64,000 bases of DNA from Arthrobacter antioxidans (GCF_023100725.1 NZ_CP095501.1:3038001-3102000); one strand, 5' to 3'. Shown: positions 1-8,621, numbered from the stretch's first letter. The notes: generated by a model from the sequence alone, not told the origin. Numbers and translations: made by a program.

Positions 1-64
1 GCGGGCCGCCCGCCTGCCGATAGGGTGGAAATCACCCGACCCCCTGTGAAAGGTCTCACTCCCG

Positions 65-1264
65 ATGTCGCACTCCAGCGGAAACACCGCCCCCGTCACG
101 GCCATCACCAACGCGCACGTCGTCCCGATCGACGGCGAACCCTTCGACGGCACCGTCGTCATCGAGGACGGCCGCATCATTGCCCTCGGCGCGTCCGTCT
201 CCGTGCCCGACGGCGCGACCGTCGTCGACGCGGCCGGCAAGTGGCTGCTGCCCGGCTTCGTCGATGCCCACGTGCACCTGGGGACGCACGAGGAGGGCGA
301 GGGCTCCGCGGGCGACGACACCAACGAGATGACCAACCCGAACACCGCCGGTGTCCGCGCGATCGACGCCATCAACCCCTTCGACCCGGGGTTCGACGAC
401 GCCCTCGCGGGCGGTGTGACCACCGTGAACGTGAACCCGGGGTCCGGCAACCCGATCGGCGGGCTCGCCGTCGCCCTCCACACGCACGGCCGGTACCTCG
501 AGGAGATGGTGCTGCGCTCCCCCAGCGGCCTGAAGTCGGCGCTGGGCGAGAACCCCAAGCGCGTGTACGGCGGGAAGGACAAGACGCCGTCGACGCGCCT
601 CGGCACCGCGCTCGTCATCCGCGAGGCGTTCATGAAGGCCCAGAACTACATGGGCAAGGCCGACGAGAACGCACGCGACCCGCACCTCGAGGCGCTCGCC
701 ATGGTGCTGCGGCGCGAGATCCCCTGGCGCCAGCACGCACACAGGGCCGACGACATCGCCACCGCGATCCGGATCGCCGACGAGTTCGGGTACGACCTCG
801 TTCTGGATCACGGCACCGAGGCCCACCTGCTCGGCGACATCCTGGCGGAGCGCGGGACCCCCGTGCTGATCGGCCCCCTCTTCACCACGAAGTCCAAGGT
901 GGAGCTGCGCGGGCGTTCGATCGCGAACCCCGGCAAGCTCGCGAAGGCCGGCGTGGAGATCTCGATCATCACCGATCACCCGGTCATCCCGATCAACTTC
1001 CTCGTGCACCAGGCGACCCTGGCCATCAAGGAGGGCCTCGACCGCGAGACGGCCCTGCGCTCCATCACGATCAACCCGGCGAAGGTCCTCGGACTGGCCG
1101 ACCGTCTCGGCTCGCTCGCCGTGGGCAAGGACGCGGACCTGGTGCTGTGGAGCGGCGACCCGCTCGACGTCATGCAGCGCGCCCTGCAGGTCTGGATCGG
1201 TGGCACCGAGGTCTACTCCTACGACACCGGGACCCGCACCGGCACCGTCGCGCCGCGGGGCTAG
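65..1264 (+). CDS. Amidohydrolase family protein (imidazolonepropionase-like)
   Basis: 399 aa cytoplasmic metal-dependent hydrolase. The N-terminal beta-sandwich reaches the HxH metal motif in DAHVHLG near residue 68. Further ligands appear as QHAHRAD (about residue 223), DHGTEAH (about 248) and ITDHPV (about 306). The C-terminal part carries the usual ADLVLWSGDPLD closing segment. Length and motif order fit the large amidohydrolase superfamily, imidazolonepropionase-related branch. The substrate cannot be read from sequence and no histidine-degradation neighbour is present, so a true HutI role is not supported. The ATG follows a leader starting near a TAGGGT box at 21-26. The next gene begins 9 bp downstream, suggesting co-transcription. 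Confidence 0.85.
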   Translation: MSHSSGNTAPVTAITNAHVVPIDGEPFDGTVVIEDGRIIALGASVSVPDGATVVDAAGKWLLPGFVDAHVHLGTHEEGEGSAGDDTNEMTNPNTAGVRAIDAINPFDPGFDDALAGGVTTVNVNPGSGNPIGGLAVALHTHGRYLEEMVLRSPSGLKSALGENPKRVYGGKDKTPSTRLGTALVIREAFMKAQNYMGKADENARDPHLEALAMVLRREIPWRQHAHRADDIATAIRIADEFGYDLVLDHGTEAHLLGDILAERGTPVLIGPLFTTKSKVELRGRSIANPGKLAKAGVEISIITDHPVIPINFLVHQATLAIKEGLDRETALRSITINPAKVLGLADRLGSLAVGKDADLVLWSGDPLDVMQRALQVWIGGTEVYSYDTGTRTGTVAPRG

Positions 1265-1273
1265 GGACGTCCC

Positions 1274-1690
1274 GTGGCGAACCCCCTGCCGCCCCGGCCG
1301 TTCACCCTGCGCGCCGCCGTCGTGCTGTGGCTCGTGATCGCGGTCCTGCTGCTCATCGCTGCGGGCACCTTCATCACGTCGTCCGCGGTGCAGGACGGCG
1401 ACCGCGCCGGGTTCATCGGCCTCGGCGCACTGTTCGGGGCACTCGCCGTCCTGCAGCTGCTCCTCCTGTTCCCGCTGCGCCGGGGCAGGAGGAGCGCCCG
1501 TGAGCTGCTGAGCACCATCGGCATCATCGCGGGCGTCCCGATCGTGGTCCGTGGAACGCCCGGGCTGTCGCTGGTCGCGGGGGCGATGCTGGTCGCCGTC
1601 CTGCTCATGTGGCTGCCGCAGAGCAGCGACTACTTCCAGCTGACGCAGCCCAAGGCCAGGAAGCGCCTCCGGCTGCCGGGGTCCCGCTAG
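1274..1690 (+). CDS. Small four-helix membrane protein, unknown function
   Basis: 138 aa protein with a GTG start nine bases after the amidohydrolase stop. Hydrophobic segments lie at about residues 13-32, 45-65, 80-95 and 98-113. The protein ends in a short basic tail (KARKRLRLPGSR). I do not recognise a named family. The spacing suggests translation coupled to the upstream amidohydrolase, but the pairing gives no functional clue. Codon use is like the neighbours, so it is probably a real gene rather than a shadow frame. Confidence 0.7.
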   Translation: MANPLPPRPFTLRAAVVLWLVIAVLLLIAAGTFITSSAVQDGDRAGFIGLGALFGALAVLQLLLLFPLRRGRRSARELLSTIGIIAGVPIVVRGTPGLSLVAGAMLVAVLLMWLPQSSDYFQLTQPKARKRLRLPGSR

Positions 1691-1985
1691 CCACAGCCAG
1701 GCCACCCGCCGTGGTGCCCGGTCCTCACCTTCGGCACCCGTGTGGAGGACACGCCGGGCATCTGCTGCAGCGCCGCCGCACTGCCGGGAACGACGACGGG
1801 CCGCCCCACGACGACGCCGCGCCGGCCCGTCGAAACTGGGAAAACCATGTGAACGGCTCGCTACCTACAGGTGAACTGCTGTTGAACGGGTAGCGTATCG
1901 ATACGAGGATTTTCTGGACCCGTGACCGGGTGCAATGTCAAGGGTGTACGGCGAACACGCGGGCATCTGGAACGCGAGGTGGCGT
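1691..1985. other. Intergenic region with PHO-box-like promoter
   Basis: There is no convincing gene in these 295 bases. The right half holds three GTGAAC/TTGAAC elements on an 11-bp register (1849-1887). It also holds an inverted pair CGCTACC/GGTAGCG (1859-1865 and 1889-1895) and a perfect 12-bp palindrome CGTATCGATACG (1894-1905). This is therefore the control region of the phosphoglycerol transferase gene. Confidence 0.7.
1849..1887. promoter_or_regulatory. Candidate PHO box (PhoP/RegX3-type direct repeats)
   Basis: GTGAAC occurs at 1849-1854 and 1871-1876, and TTGAAC at 1882-1887. A weak match (GCTACC) at 1860 fills the remaining register, giving four 11-bp steps. On the opposite strand the units read GTTCAC/GTTCAA, which is the core of the 11-bp direct-repeat units of actinobacterial PHO boxes. 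The last unit could double as a -35 element for the gene starting at 1986. The binding protein is inferred, not shown. Confidence 0.55.
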
Positions 1986-3560
1986 ATGTCTGACCCGATT
2001 CTTCAGGTGGCCCGACGGGTCGGTGTCGTCGTGGCACGCGTCCTGCTCTACCTGGTGCTCTGGGCAGGACTCGCGCTGCTCTTCGCCGCCGTCGGCATCC
2101 GCTTCCAGTGGGGCGAGATCTCCGTCAACCAGATGCTCCTCAACCTCGTCTCCGTGGAGACCGACGGCGGGGGCGGATCGCTCGTCTGGATCGGCATCCT
2201 CCTGGTCGGCGTCCTGCCTCTGCTCATCACCGGCGGCGTGGCGCTGGGGCAGCACGCCCGACGCGGCAACCGGCGCGAGAACCTGCGCCGTGACGACGAC
2301 GCCCGCCCTCGACGCTCCTCGTGGGTCGGGCGCACCGTCTCCACGGTCCTGGTCGCCGCGGTGGTCGTCGGCGGCACCACCGCCTTCGGCAGCGCGGTGG
2401 GGATGCGTGACTACATCAAGGCGGCGAATTCCGAGTACGACCTCGGTGAGTACCATGTGGACCCGACCATCACCAGCGATGAGCAGAAGCGCAACCTGGT
2501 GCTGATCTACCTCGAGTCGGGCGAAGCCACCCTCGCCGACGATCAGCTCTTCGAGAAGGACGCCTTCGCATCCCTGAAGGACGCCACGAAGGCCGCGGAC
2601 GGCTGGCGGAGCATCGACGATCTCCAGCAGTACAGGGGTGGAGGCTGGACCATGGCCGGCCTTGCCTCGACCCAGTGCGGCTTCCCGTTGAAGGGCGGCG
2701 GCCCTGCTGCGAGCAGCGGCTCCCCCAACGAGCTCGGCAACGACGCCGACTCCTATCTGGGCGGAGCGACGTGCCTCGGCGACGTCCTGGAGGAGCACGG
2801 GTACACGAGCGTCTTCCTGGGCGGCGCCAATGCCTCCTTCGCGGCGAAGGAGACGTTCCTCCGCAGCCACGGCTACTCCGCGGTGAAGGACCTCGCCCAC
2901 TGGCGCGCGGCCGGTGAACCCGTGACGAGTTTCCGCAGCGACTGGGGCCTGAGCGATCAGCGCCTCCTGGCCCGCGCCAGGGAGGAGATCGATGCGCTGC
3001 ACGCCGGGGCGGAGGCGACCGGTGAACCGTTCAATCTCTCCATCCTGACACTGGACACCCACGAGCCGGTCCACGTCTACGACTACTGCCAGGTGGATAC
3101 GCAGAACGAGCTCACCTCCGTGTTCGCCTGTTCCATGACCGAGGTGGCCGGGTTCGTGGACTACATGGAGGAGAAGGGTTACCTCGAGGACACCGCCGTG
3201 GTGATCATGGGCGACCACCTCAAGCACATGAATGCGAGCGACGACTTCCACGAGCAGCTGGACGATCATCCCAACCGCACCATCTTCAACCGGATCTGGG
3301 TACCGGGCACCACGGGCGATGCCGGGGACGGCGCGCTCCGCCCCGGCGTGGACCAGCTGAACCTGTACCCGACCGTCCTGGAGGCGGCCGGCCTGACCCT
3401 GAAGGACCGGCAGGCAGGACTCGGGGTGTCCGTCTTCACCCCGACCGTCCCGGATGGTTCGGCGCAGGCCATGGAGCCCGGACCCTACGGGGATCTGCTG
3501 GACTCGCGCTCCGCGGACTTCTACGTGGAGGCCTGGGCCACCGAGGACACCGCTCCGTAA
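1986..3560 (+). CDS. OpgB/MdoB-like phosphoglycerol transferase (sulfatase fold)
   Basis: 524 aa from the ATG at 1986, chosen for the GAGG seven bases upstream. An in-frame ATG at 1935 lacks a ribosome site. Three N-terminal membrane helices (about residues 10-35, 55-80 and 110-130) precede an extracytoplasmic alkaline-phosphatase-fold domain. Visible motifs are IYLESGEATL (metal-binding Glu), GGWTMAGLASTQCGFPL with the likely Thr nucleophile, LDTHEPV, and MGDHLKHM near the end. These match the MdoB/OpgB and LtaS superfamily, with WTxAGxxxxQCGxPL closest to OpgB. It probably moves glycerophosphate onto a cell-surface glycan or lipid. The promoter carries a PHO-box-like array, so control by phosphate supply is likely. 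Confidence 0.82.
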   Translation: MSDPILQVARRVGVVVARVLLYLVLWAGLALLFAAVGIRFQWGEISVNQMLLNLVSVETDGGGGSLVWIGILLVGVLPLLITGGVALGQHARRGNRRENLRRDDDARPRRSSWVGRTVSTVLVAAVVVGGTTAFGSAVGMRDYIKAANSEYDLGEYHVDPTITSDEQKRNLVLIYLESGEATLADDQLFEKDAFASLKDATKAADGWRSIDDLQQYRGGGWTMAGLASTQCGFPLKGGGPAASSGSPNELGNDADSYLGGATCLGDVLEEHGYTSVFLGGANASFAAKETFLRSHGYSAVKDLAHWRAAGEPVTSFRSDWGLSDQRLLARAREEIDALHAGAEATGEPFNLSILTLDTHEPVHVYDYCQVDTQNELTSVFACSMTEVAGFVDYMEEKGYLEDTAVVIMGDHLKHMNASDDFHEQLDDHPNRTIFNRIWVPGTTGDAGDGALRPGVDQLNLYPTVLEAAGLTLKDRQAGLGVSVFTPTVPDGSAQAMEPGPYGDLLDSRSADFYVEAWATEDTAP

Positions 3561-3606
3561 CACCGGCGGCGCCGCAGGAGGAGCGCGCAGGACCAGACCC
3601 CGGACA

Positions 3607-3642
3607 TGCGGAAGGCCCCTTCCGGAGAAGGGGCCTTCCGCA
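3607..3642. terminator. Bidirectional rho-independent terminator
   Basis: A perfect 16-bp stem (TGCGGAAGGCCCCTTC and its complement) with a CGGA loop lies between two convergent genes, 47 bp after the phosphoglycerol transferase and 9 bp after metB. Confidence 0.85.
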
Positions 3643-3650
3643 CCCGCGGG

Positions 3651-4814
3651 CTAGCGGAGGGCTGCGATGGCCTGCTCGAGGTCGCCGAGCAGATCCTCGA
3701 TGTCCTCGATGCCGACCGACAGCCGGATGAGGTTCTCGGGCACGGCCAGTTCGGTGCCCTTCACGGAGGCGTGCGTCATGTCGCTCGGGTAGTTCATGAG
3801 CGACTCGATCCCGCCGAGGGACTCCGCGAGCGTGAACACGTGCGTGGACTCGGCCACCTTCTTCGCGGCCTCCGCCCCGCCCTTGAAGGTCACGGAGATC
3901 ATGCCGCCGAAGTCCTTCATCTGGGCTGCTGCGAGGTCATGGCCGGGGTGCTCCGGCAGTCCGGGGTAGAACACGCGCTCCACCTCGTCCTGCTCCTGCA
4001 GCCAGCGGGCGATCGCCGTCGCGTTCGAGGAATGGCGGTCCATGCGGATGCCGAGGGTCTTGAGGCCGCGCGTGGTCAGCCAGGCCTCCATGGGCGCTGA
4101 CACGGCACCGACGGCGAACTGCACGAACCCGACCTTCTCGGCGAGCGCGTCGTCGTCCACCACGACGGCCCCGCCGCTGGCGTCGGAGTGCCCGCCGATG
4201 TACTTGGTGGTCGAATGCACGACGACGTCGGCCCCGAACACGAGCGGCTGCTGCAGGTACGGCGACGCGAACGTGTTGTCGACGACGAGCAGGGCGCCGG
4301 CCTCGTGCGCGAGCTGGGCCGTGGCGGCGATGTCGGTGATCTTCATCATCGGGTTCGACGGCGTCTCGACCCACACCATCTTCGTGTTGTTCGCGGTGAT
4401 CGCCGCCTGGACGGCAGCGCCGTCCGCCATGTCCACGGCGGTGTTCGTGATGCCCCACTCGGACAGGACGCGGTCGATCAGGCGGTAGGTGCCGCCGTAC
4501 GCGTCGTTGCCGAGCACGATGTGGTCACCCGGACGCAGTGCCGCGCGGATCAGGGCGTCCTCGGCGGCGAGGCCCGAGGAGAAGCTGAAGGCGTGCCTGC
4601 CCCCTTCCAGCGCCGCGATCTGGACCTGCAGCGCGTCCCGGGTGGGGTTGGTGCCGCGGCCGTACTCGTAGCCGTTGCGCAGCTGGCCGATGCCGTCCTG
4701 CGCGAACGTGGTGGTCTGGTACAGGGGCGGGATCACCGCTCCGGTGGTGGGATCGGGGGTCTGGCCTGCGTGGATGGCCCGGGTGTTGAAGCCCTGGGCG
4801 TCAGAGTGCGTCAC
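3651..4814 (-). CDS. metB: Cystathionine gamma-synthase
   Basis: 387 aa PLP enzyme of the Cys/Met-metabolism family. It makes cystathionine from an activated homoserine and cysteine, or runs related gamma-elimination. The PLP lysine is in HSTTKYIGGHSD (about residue 205), the substrate-phosphate region is YGRGTNPTR near residue 52, and the C-terminal SLGGIESLMNYP and RLSVGIED motifs are intact. The GTG start at 4814 has AGGAG six bases upstream. It lies 21 bp after the cystathionine beta-synthase gene on the same strand, so the two probably form one transsulfuration operon. Cystathionine gamma-lyase is a close relative and cannot be excluded from motifs alone. Confidence 0.88.
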   Translation of the reverse strand: MTHSDAQGFNTRAIHAGQTPDPTTGAVIPPLYQTTTFAQDGIGQLRNGYEYGRGTNPTRDALQVQIAALEGGRHAFSFSSGLAAEDALIRAALRPGDHIVLGNDAYGGTYRLIDRVLSEWGITNTAVDMADGAAVQAAITANNTKMVWVETPSNPMMKITDIAATAQLAHEAGALLVVDNTFASPYLQQPLVFGADVVVHSTTKYIGGHSDASGGAVVVDDDALAEKVGFVQFAVGAVSAPMEAWLTTRGLKTLGIRMDRHSSNATAIARWLQEQDEVERVFYPGLPEHPGHDLAAAQMKDFGGMISVTFKGGAEAAKKVAESTHVFTLAESLGGIESLMNYPSDMTHASVKGTELAVPENLIRLSVGIEDIEDLLGDLEQAIAALR

Positions 4815-4835
4815 GATGCTCCTGGAGTTCGGGGG

Positions 4836-6212
4836 TTACTTGCTCATGTATGTCAGCAAGTCATGGCGCGTCAGAATTCCCACCGGCGCGCCGACGAAGG
4901 TCACCATCAGCGTGTCGCTGTCATGGAGCCTCTCGCGGGCCGTCCCCACGGATTCGAGGGACCCGATGAGGGGCAGCTTCGGCTCCATGTGCTGGGAGAT
5001 CTTGTCCGTCAGCTTCGCCTCGCCGTGGAAGATCTTCGCCGTCAGGGACCGCTCGTCGATCGAGCCCAGGACCTCGCCCATCTTCACCGGAGGCTCCTGG
5101 GACAGCACAGGGATGCTGGACACGCCGTACTCGTCCATGATCGAGATGACATCGCGGACCGTCTCGGCGGGGTGTGTGTGCACGAGCTCCGGCATGGCGC
5201 CGCTCTTGGAGCGCAGCACCTCCCCGACGCTCGTGTCCTCGCCGCTGTCCATGAAGCCGTAGGACTTCATCCAGTCGTCGTTGAAGATCTTGCCCAGGTA
5301 GCCGCGGCCGCCATCGGGCAGGAGGACCACCACGACGTCGTCCTCCGACAGGTCCTTCGCGACACGCAGCGCAGCGACCACCGCCATGCCGCAGGACCCG
5401 CCGACCAGCAGGCCCTCCTCGCGGGCCAGGCGGCGGGTCATCTCGAAGCTCTCGGCGTCGGTGACGCCGAGGATCTCGTCCGGGACGGAAGGGTCGTAGG
5501 AGTCCGGCCACATGTCCTCGCCGACCCCCTCGACGAAGTAGGGGCGGCCGGTGCCGCCGGAGTAGATGGAACCGTCCGGGTCCGCACCGATGATGCGGAC
5601 GGGTCCGCCCTCGCGGTCGGCGGAGACCTCCTTGAGGTACCGGCCCGTACCGGTGATGGTCCCGCCGGTGCCGACGCCGGTGACGAAGTGCGTCAGAGTG
5701 CCGTCGGTGTCGTTCCAGATCTCGGGCCCGGTGGTCTCGTAGTGGCTGAGCGGACCGTTGGGGTTGGAGAACTGGTCCGGCTTGTACGCTCCGGGGATCT
5801 CGCGGACCAGGCGGTCGGAGACGCCGTAGTAGGACTGCGGGCTGTCGGGGGCCACGGCGGTCGGCGTGACCACCACCTCCGCGCCGTACGCCTTCAGGAC
5901 GTTGCGCTTGTCCTCGCCCACCTTGTCGGGGACGACGAACACGCACTTGTAGCCGCGCTGCTGGGCGACGAGGGCGAGACCGACACCGGTGTTGCCGGAG
6001 GTCGGTTCGACGATGGTGCCGCCGGGCTTGATCTTGCCCTCGGCCTCCGCGGCGTCGATGATCTTCGCCGCGATGCGGTCCTTCACCGACCCGCCGGGGT
6101 TGAGGTATTCGACCTTCGCGAGGACGGTTGCTTTGATGCCGTCGGTGACGGAGTTGAGCCTGACGAGCGGGGTGTTGCCGATCAGGTCGACGATGGAATT
6201 GGCGTACTTCAT
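4836..6212 (-). CDS. Cystathionine beta-synthase with C-terminal CBS pair
   Basis: 458 aa from the ATG at 6212 (MKYANSIVDLIGNTPLV). A longer frame to 6272 exists, but the TAGCGT box just upstream supports this start. A fold-type II PLP domain fills residues 1-310, with the PLP lysine in GGSVKDRIAA (about residue 44), PTSGNTGVGLA, and the glycine loop GTGGTITGTGRYLK. Two CBS motifs follow at about residues 335-455 and probably bind a regulatory nucleotide or AdoMet. It joins serine and homocysteine to make cystathionine. Together with metB downstream it completes transsulfuration. Confidence 0.9.
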   Translation of the reverse strand: MKYANSIVDLIGNTPLVRLNSVTDGIKATVLAKVEYLNPGGSVKDRIAAKIIDAAEAEGKIKPGGTIVEPTSGNTGVGLALVAQQRGYKCVFVVPDKVGEDKRNVLKAYGAEVVVTPTAVAPDSPQSYYGVSDRLVREIPGAYKPDQFSNPNGPLSHYETTGPEIWNDTDGTLTHFVTGVGTGGTITGTGRYLKEVSADREGGPVRIIGADPDGSIYSGGTGRPYFVEGVGEDMWPDSYDPSVPDEILGVTDAESFEMTRRLAREEGLLVGGSCGMAVVAALRVAKDLSEDDVVVVLLPDGGRGYLGKIFNDDWMKSYGFMDSGEDTSVGEVLRSKSGAMPELVHTHPAETVRDVISIMDEYGVSSIPVLSQEPPVKMGEVLGSIDERSLTAKIFHGEAKLTDKISQHMEPKLPLIGSLESVGTARERLHDSDTLMVTFVGAPVGILTRHDLLTYMSK

Positions 6213-6219
6213 GACCACA

Positions 6220-6225
6220 ACGCTA
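6220..6225 (-). promoter_or_regulatory. -10 box of leaderless promoter (cystathionine beta-synthase)
   Basis: TAGCGT lies 7 nt before the ATG at 6212 and there is no ribosome-binding site, so transcription probably begins at or beside the start codon. Confidence 0.55.
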
Positions 6226-6365
6226 CCGGCTGGCTCCCCCAACCCCCGCGCCGCCGTTACGCCGCGGGACATCGCGACACCCGCGTACCGCCCGGCGCAC
6301 CGGCCGCCCGACGCCTGAGCCTAGGGTGGGAGGGACAGCACCGCGCCGACGAAGGAGACCCGGAC

Positions 6366-7442
6366 ATGACCAGGACGTACAGGATCGCGGTCATCGCGGG
6401 GGACGGCATCGGCAAGGAGGTCGTGCCGGAGGGACTGAGGGCCCTCCGGGCGGCCGCGGACAGATTCGGCTTCACGGTCGACGCCGTGGAGTTCGACTAC
6501 GCCAGCGCCGAGTACTACGTGGCGCACGGGCAGATGCTCCCCGACGGCTGGTTCGAGGAACTGCGCACCTTCGATGCCATCTTCTTCGGCGCGGTCGGCT
6601 GGCCCGACGTGGTGCCCGACCACGTCTCCCTGTGGGGCAGCCTGCTGCAGTTCCGGCGCCACTTCGACCAGTACGTGAACCTGCGCCCGGTCCGCCTGCT
6701 GCCCGGGATCACGAGCCCCCTCGCCGGGCGGAAGCCGGGCGACGTCGACTTCTACGTGGTCCGCGAGAACACCGAGGGCGAGTACTCGAGCGTGGGCGGC
6801 CGGATGTTCGAGGGGACGGACCGCGAGACCGTCATCCAGGACACGGTGATGACCCGCACGGGCGTGGACCGCATCCTCCGGTACGCGTTCGAGCTCGCGC
6901 GGCGGCGCGGGAAGAAGCACCTGACGTCCGCGACCAAGAGCAACGGCATCTCGATCACCATGCCCTACTGGGACGAGCGCGTGGAGGCGATGGCGGCGGA
7001 CTACGACGACGTCCGCGTGGACAAGTTCCACATCGACATCCTGTGCGCCAACTTCGTGCTGCACCCGGACTGGTTCGACGTCGTCGTGGCCAGCAACCTC
7101 TTCGGCGACATCCTCTCCGACCTCGGGCCGGCCTGCACCGGCACCATCGGCGTGGCCCCCAGCGGCAACATCAACCCCGACCGCTCGTTCCCCAGCCTCT
7201 TCGAACCCGTGCACGGCTCCGCGCCGGACATCGCGGGCCAGGGTATCGCCAACCCGGTGGGCCAGATCTGGAGCGCCTCGATGATGCTCGAGCACCTCGG
7301 GGAGGCGGACGCCGCGGCATGCATACTCTCCGCGATCGAGTCGGTGCTCGCCACGGGTGGGGACACGCTCACGCGGGACCTGGGCGGAACCGGGACCACG
7401 GCGTCGCTCGGCGACACGATCGCCCGCACCATCGCGGGCTGA
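6366..7442 (+). CDS. Tartrate/D-malate-type beta-decarboxylating dehydrogenase
   Basis: 358 aa NAD-dependent enzyme of the isocitrate/isopropylmalate dehydrogenase family. Motifs: GDGIGKEVVPEG at the N terminus, LRPVRLLPG, the VVRENTEGEYSS loop, the catalytic Lys region TSATKSNGISIT (about residue 185), metal-binding Asp in ASNLFGDILSDLGP, and the cofactor loop EPVHGSAPDIAGQGIANP. The wording of the substrate loop (RENTEGEYSS, WGSLLQFRR) is that of tartrate dehydrogenase/D-malate dehydrogenase rather than LeuB. The start at 6366 has GAAGGAG upstream and a TAGGGT -10 box at 6322-6327. It is transcribed alone, divergently from the transsulfuration operon. Confidence 0.85.
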   Translation: MTRTYRIAVIAGDGIGKEVVPEGLRALRAAADRFGFTVDAVEFDYASAEYYVAHGQMLPDGWFEELRTFDAIFFGAVGWPDVVPDHVSLWGSLLQFRRHFDQYVNLRPVRLLPGITSPLAGRKPGDVDFYVVRENTEGEYSSVGGRMFEGTDRETVIQDTVMTRTGVDRILRYAFELARRRGKKHLTSATKSNGISITMPYWDERVEAMAADYDDVRVDKFHIDILCANFVLHPDWFDVVVASNLFGDILSDLGPACTGTIGVAPSGNINPDRSFPSLFEPVHGSAPDIAGQGIANPVGQIWSASMMLEHLGEADAAACILSAIESVLATGGDTLTRDLGGTGTTASLGDTIARTIAG

Positions 7443-7510
7443 GCCGGCCGTCCACGCCGTGGCCTCGCCCACCCTCCGACGTCCCCGACGCGCCTCGCCG
7501 CCGCGCGCGG

Positions 7511-7580
7511 GACCGCACCGGACCGCACCGGACCGCACCGGACCGCACCGGACCGCACCGGACCGCACCGGACCGCACTG
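7511..7580. repeat. Decamer tandem repeat, seven copies
   Basis: Six perfect copies of GACCGCACCG (7511-7570) are followed by one degenerate copy ending ACTG (7571-7580), in the 204-bp gap between the dehydrogenase and the DNA glycosylase. The unit length equals one DNA helical turn. No coding function is supported. Confidence 0.95.
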
Positions 7581-7646
7581 TGCCGCACCGCGATCGCGGG
7601 ACCGGCCGGAAGCCGGAGCGTCCGGGCGCCGTGGGACGATTGATCC

Positions 7647-8621
7647 ATGACCACCGCTTCCGTCGTCGTGCCCTCGGGTGCCGAGGCCGCGGAGTGGGTG
7701 CCCGACGGCCCGTACAGCCTGGCCAGGACGATCGGCACCCTGCAGTGCGGGCCGCATGACCCGTCGTTCATCGTGCAGGGCCCCGATCACTGGCTCGCGT
7801 TCCGCACCCCCGACGGACCGGTCACGCTGGCCCTGCGCCAGCGCGGGTCGCTGAACGACAGCCGCGTCCAGGCGACGGCGTGGGGGCCCGGGGCTGCCTG
7901 CGCGCTCGCATCCCTTCCCCGGCTGCTCGGCGCCGACGACGACTGGAGCGCCTTCGACGCAGCGGAGTTCCGCGCCACCCTGCCCGACCTCGCCCGCAAG
8001 GGCCGGTACCTCACGCCCGGGCTGCGGCTGCCGTCGTCGGGCCGCATGCTCGACACCGTGGCGCGGGCCGTCCTCGAGCAGAGGGTGACCGGCATCGAGG
8101 CCAAACGGGCCTGGCGCTACCTGCTGGTCCGGTACGGGGACGCCGCTCCCGGGTCCGGCGGCGTCGGGCCTGCCGCGCTCCGCCTCCCGCCGACCGCCGA
8201 GCAGTGGCGCCGGGTCCCGTCCTGGGACTGGCACAAGGCCGGGGTCGACGCGCAGCGCTCGTCCACCCTCCTCAAGGCCGCCCACGTGGCGACCGGCCTG
8301 GAGCGCCTCGCGTCGCTGCCCGGCGGCGACGCCGTCCGTGCGGGACTCCGGTCCGTGTCGGGGATCGGGGTCTGGACGGTGGCAGAAGTGGTGCAGCGGA
8401 CGCACGGCTGCCCCGATTCCATCTCGGTGGGCGACTACCACCTCGCCGCCTACGTGGGCGCAGCGCTCACCGGCCGGCGCACCGATGACGCCGGCATGAT
8501 CGAGCTGCTGAAGCCCTGGAAGGGCCAGCGCCAGCGCGTGGTCCGCTCGCTCTATGCCAGCGGGTTCCGCAAACCGACGTTCGGACCGCGGCTCTCGCCC
8601 GAGGACCACCGCCGGCGCTGA
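7647..8621 (+). CDS. DNA-3-methyladenine glycosylase II-like (HhH-GPD) protein
   Basis: 324 aa base-excision repair glycosylase. The N-terminal ~110 residues form the AlkA-like beta domain. The HhH-GPD part contains VEQ-like AVLEQRVTGIEAKRAW (about residue 138), the hairpin LRSVSGIGVWTVAEV (about 234) and the catalytic Asp in SVGDYHLAAYVG (about 259). The usual LxxxxGIGxWTA and VxDxxL spacing is kept. It should remove alkylated bases such as 3-methyladenine. It stands alone, with a decamer array just upstream. No Fe-S cysteines are present, which separates it from Nth/MutY. Confidence 0.85.
   Translation: MTTASVVVPSGAEAAEWVPDGPYSLARTIGTLQCGPHDPSFIVQGPDHWLAFRTPDGPVTLALRQRGSLNDSRVQATAWGPGAACALASLPRLLGADDDWSAFDAAEFRATLPDLARKGRYLTPGLRLPSSGRMLDTVARAVLEQRVTGIEAKRAWRYLLVRYGDAAPGSGGVGPAALRLPPTAEQWRRVPSWDWHKAGVDAQRSSTLLKAAHVATGLERLASLPGGDAVRAGLRSVSGIGVWTVAEVVQRTHGCPDSISVGDYHLAAYVGAALTGRRTDDAGMIELLKPWKGQRQRVVRSLYASGFRKPTFGPRLSPEDHRRR

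Noticed and set aside
56..1705. Long antisense frame opposite the amidohydrolase and its neighbour
   Set aside because: Composition is that of a GC-rich shadow (Arg/Gly/Val/His-rich, no motif), while the plus-strand frame has the amidohydrolase metal motifs and start signals.
4815..4835. SAM or cobalamin riboswitch before the methionine genes
   Set aside because: The gap is 21 bp and the beta-synthase start follows a -10 box by 7 nt. There is no room for an aptamer.
4188..7442. A plus-strand frame of more than 1000 codons running across the transsulfuration genes
   Set aside because: Only the part from 6366 is a real gene. The rest is antisense to the beta-synthase and metB, lacks motifs and has shadow-like composition.
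7511..7580. CRISPR-like array in the intergenic gap
   Set aside because: Units are 10 bp, directly abutted and without spacers.
7357..7650. Short frame with repeating GPHRTAPDRT-like peptides
   Set aside because: It is a translation of the decamer array and starts inside the dehydrogenase gene. No start signal.
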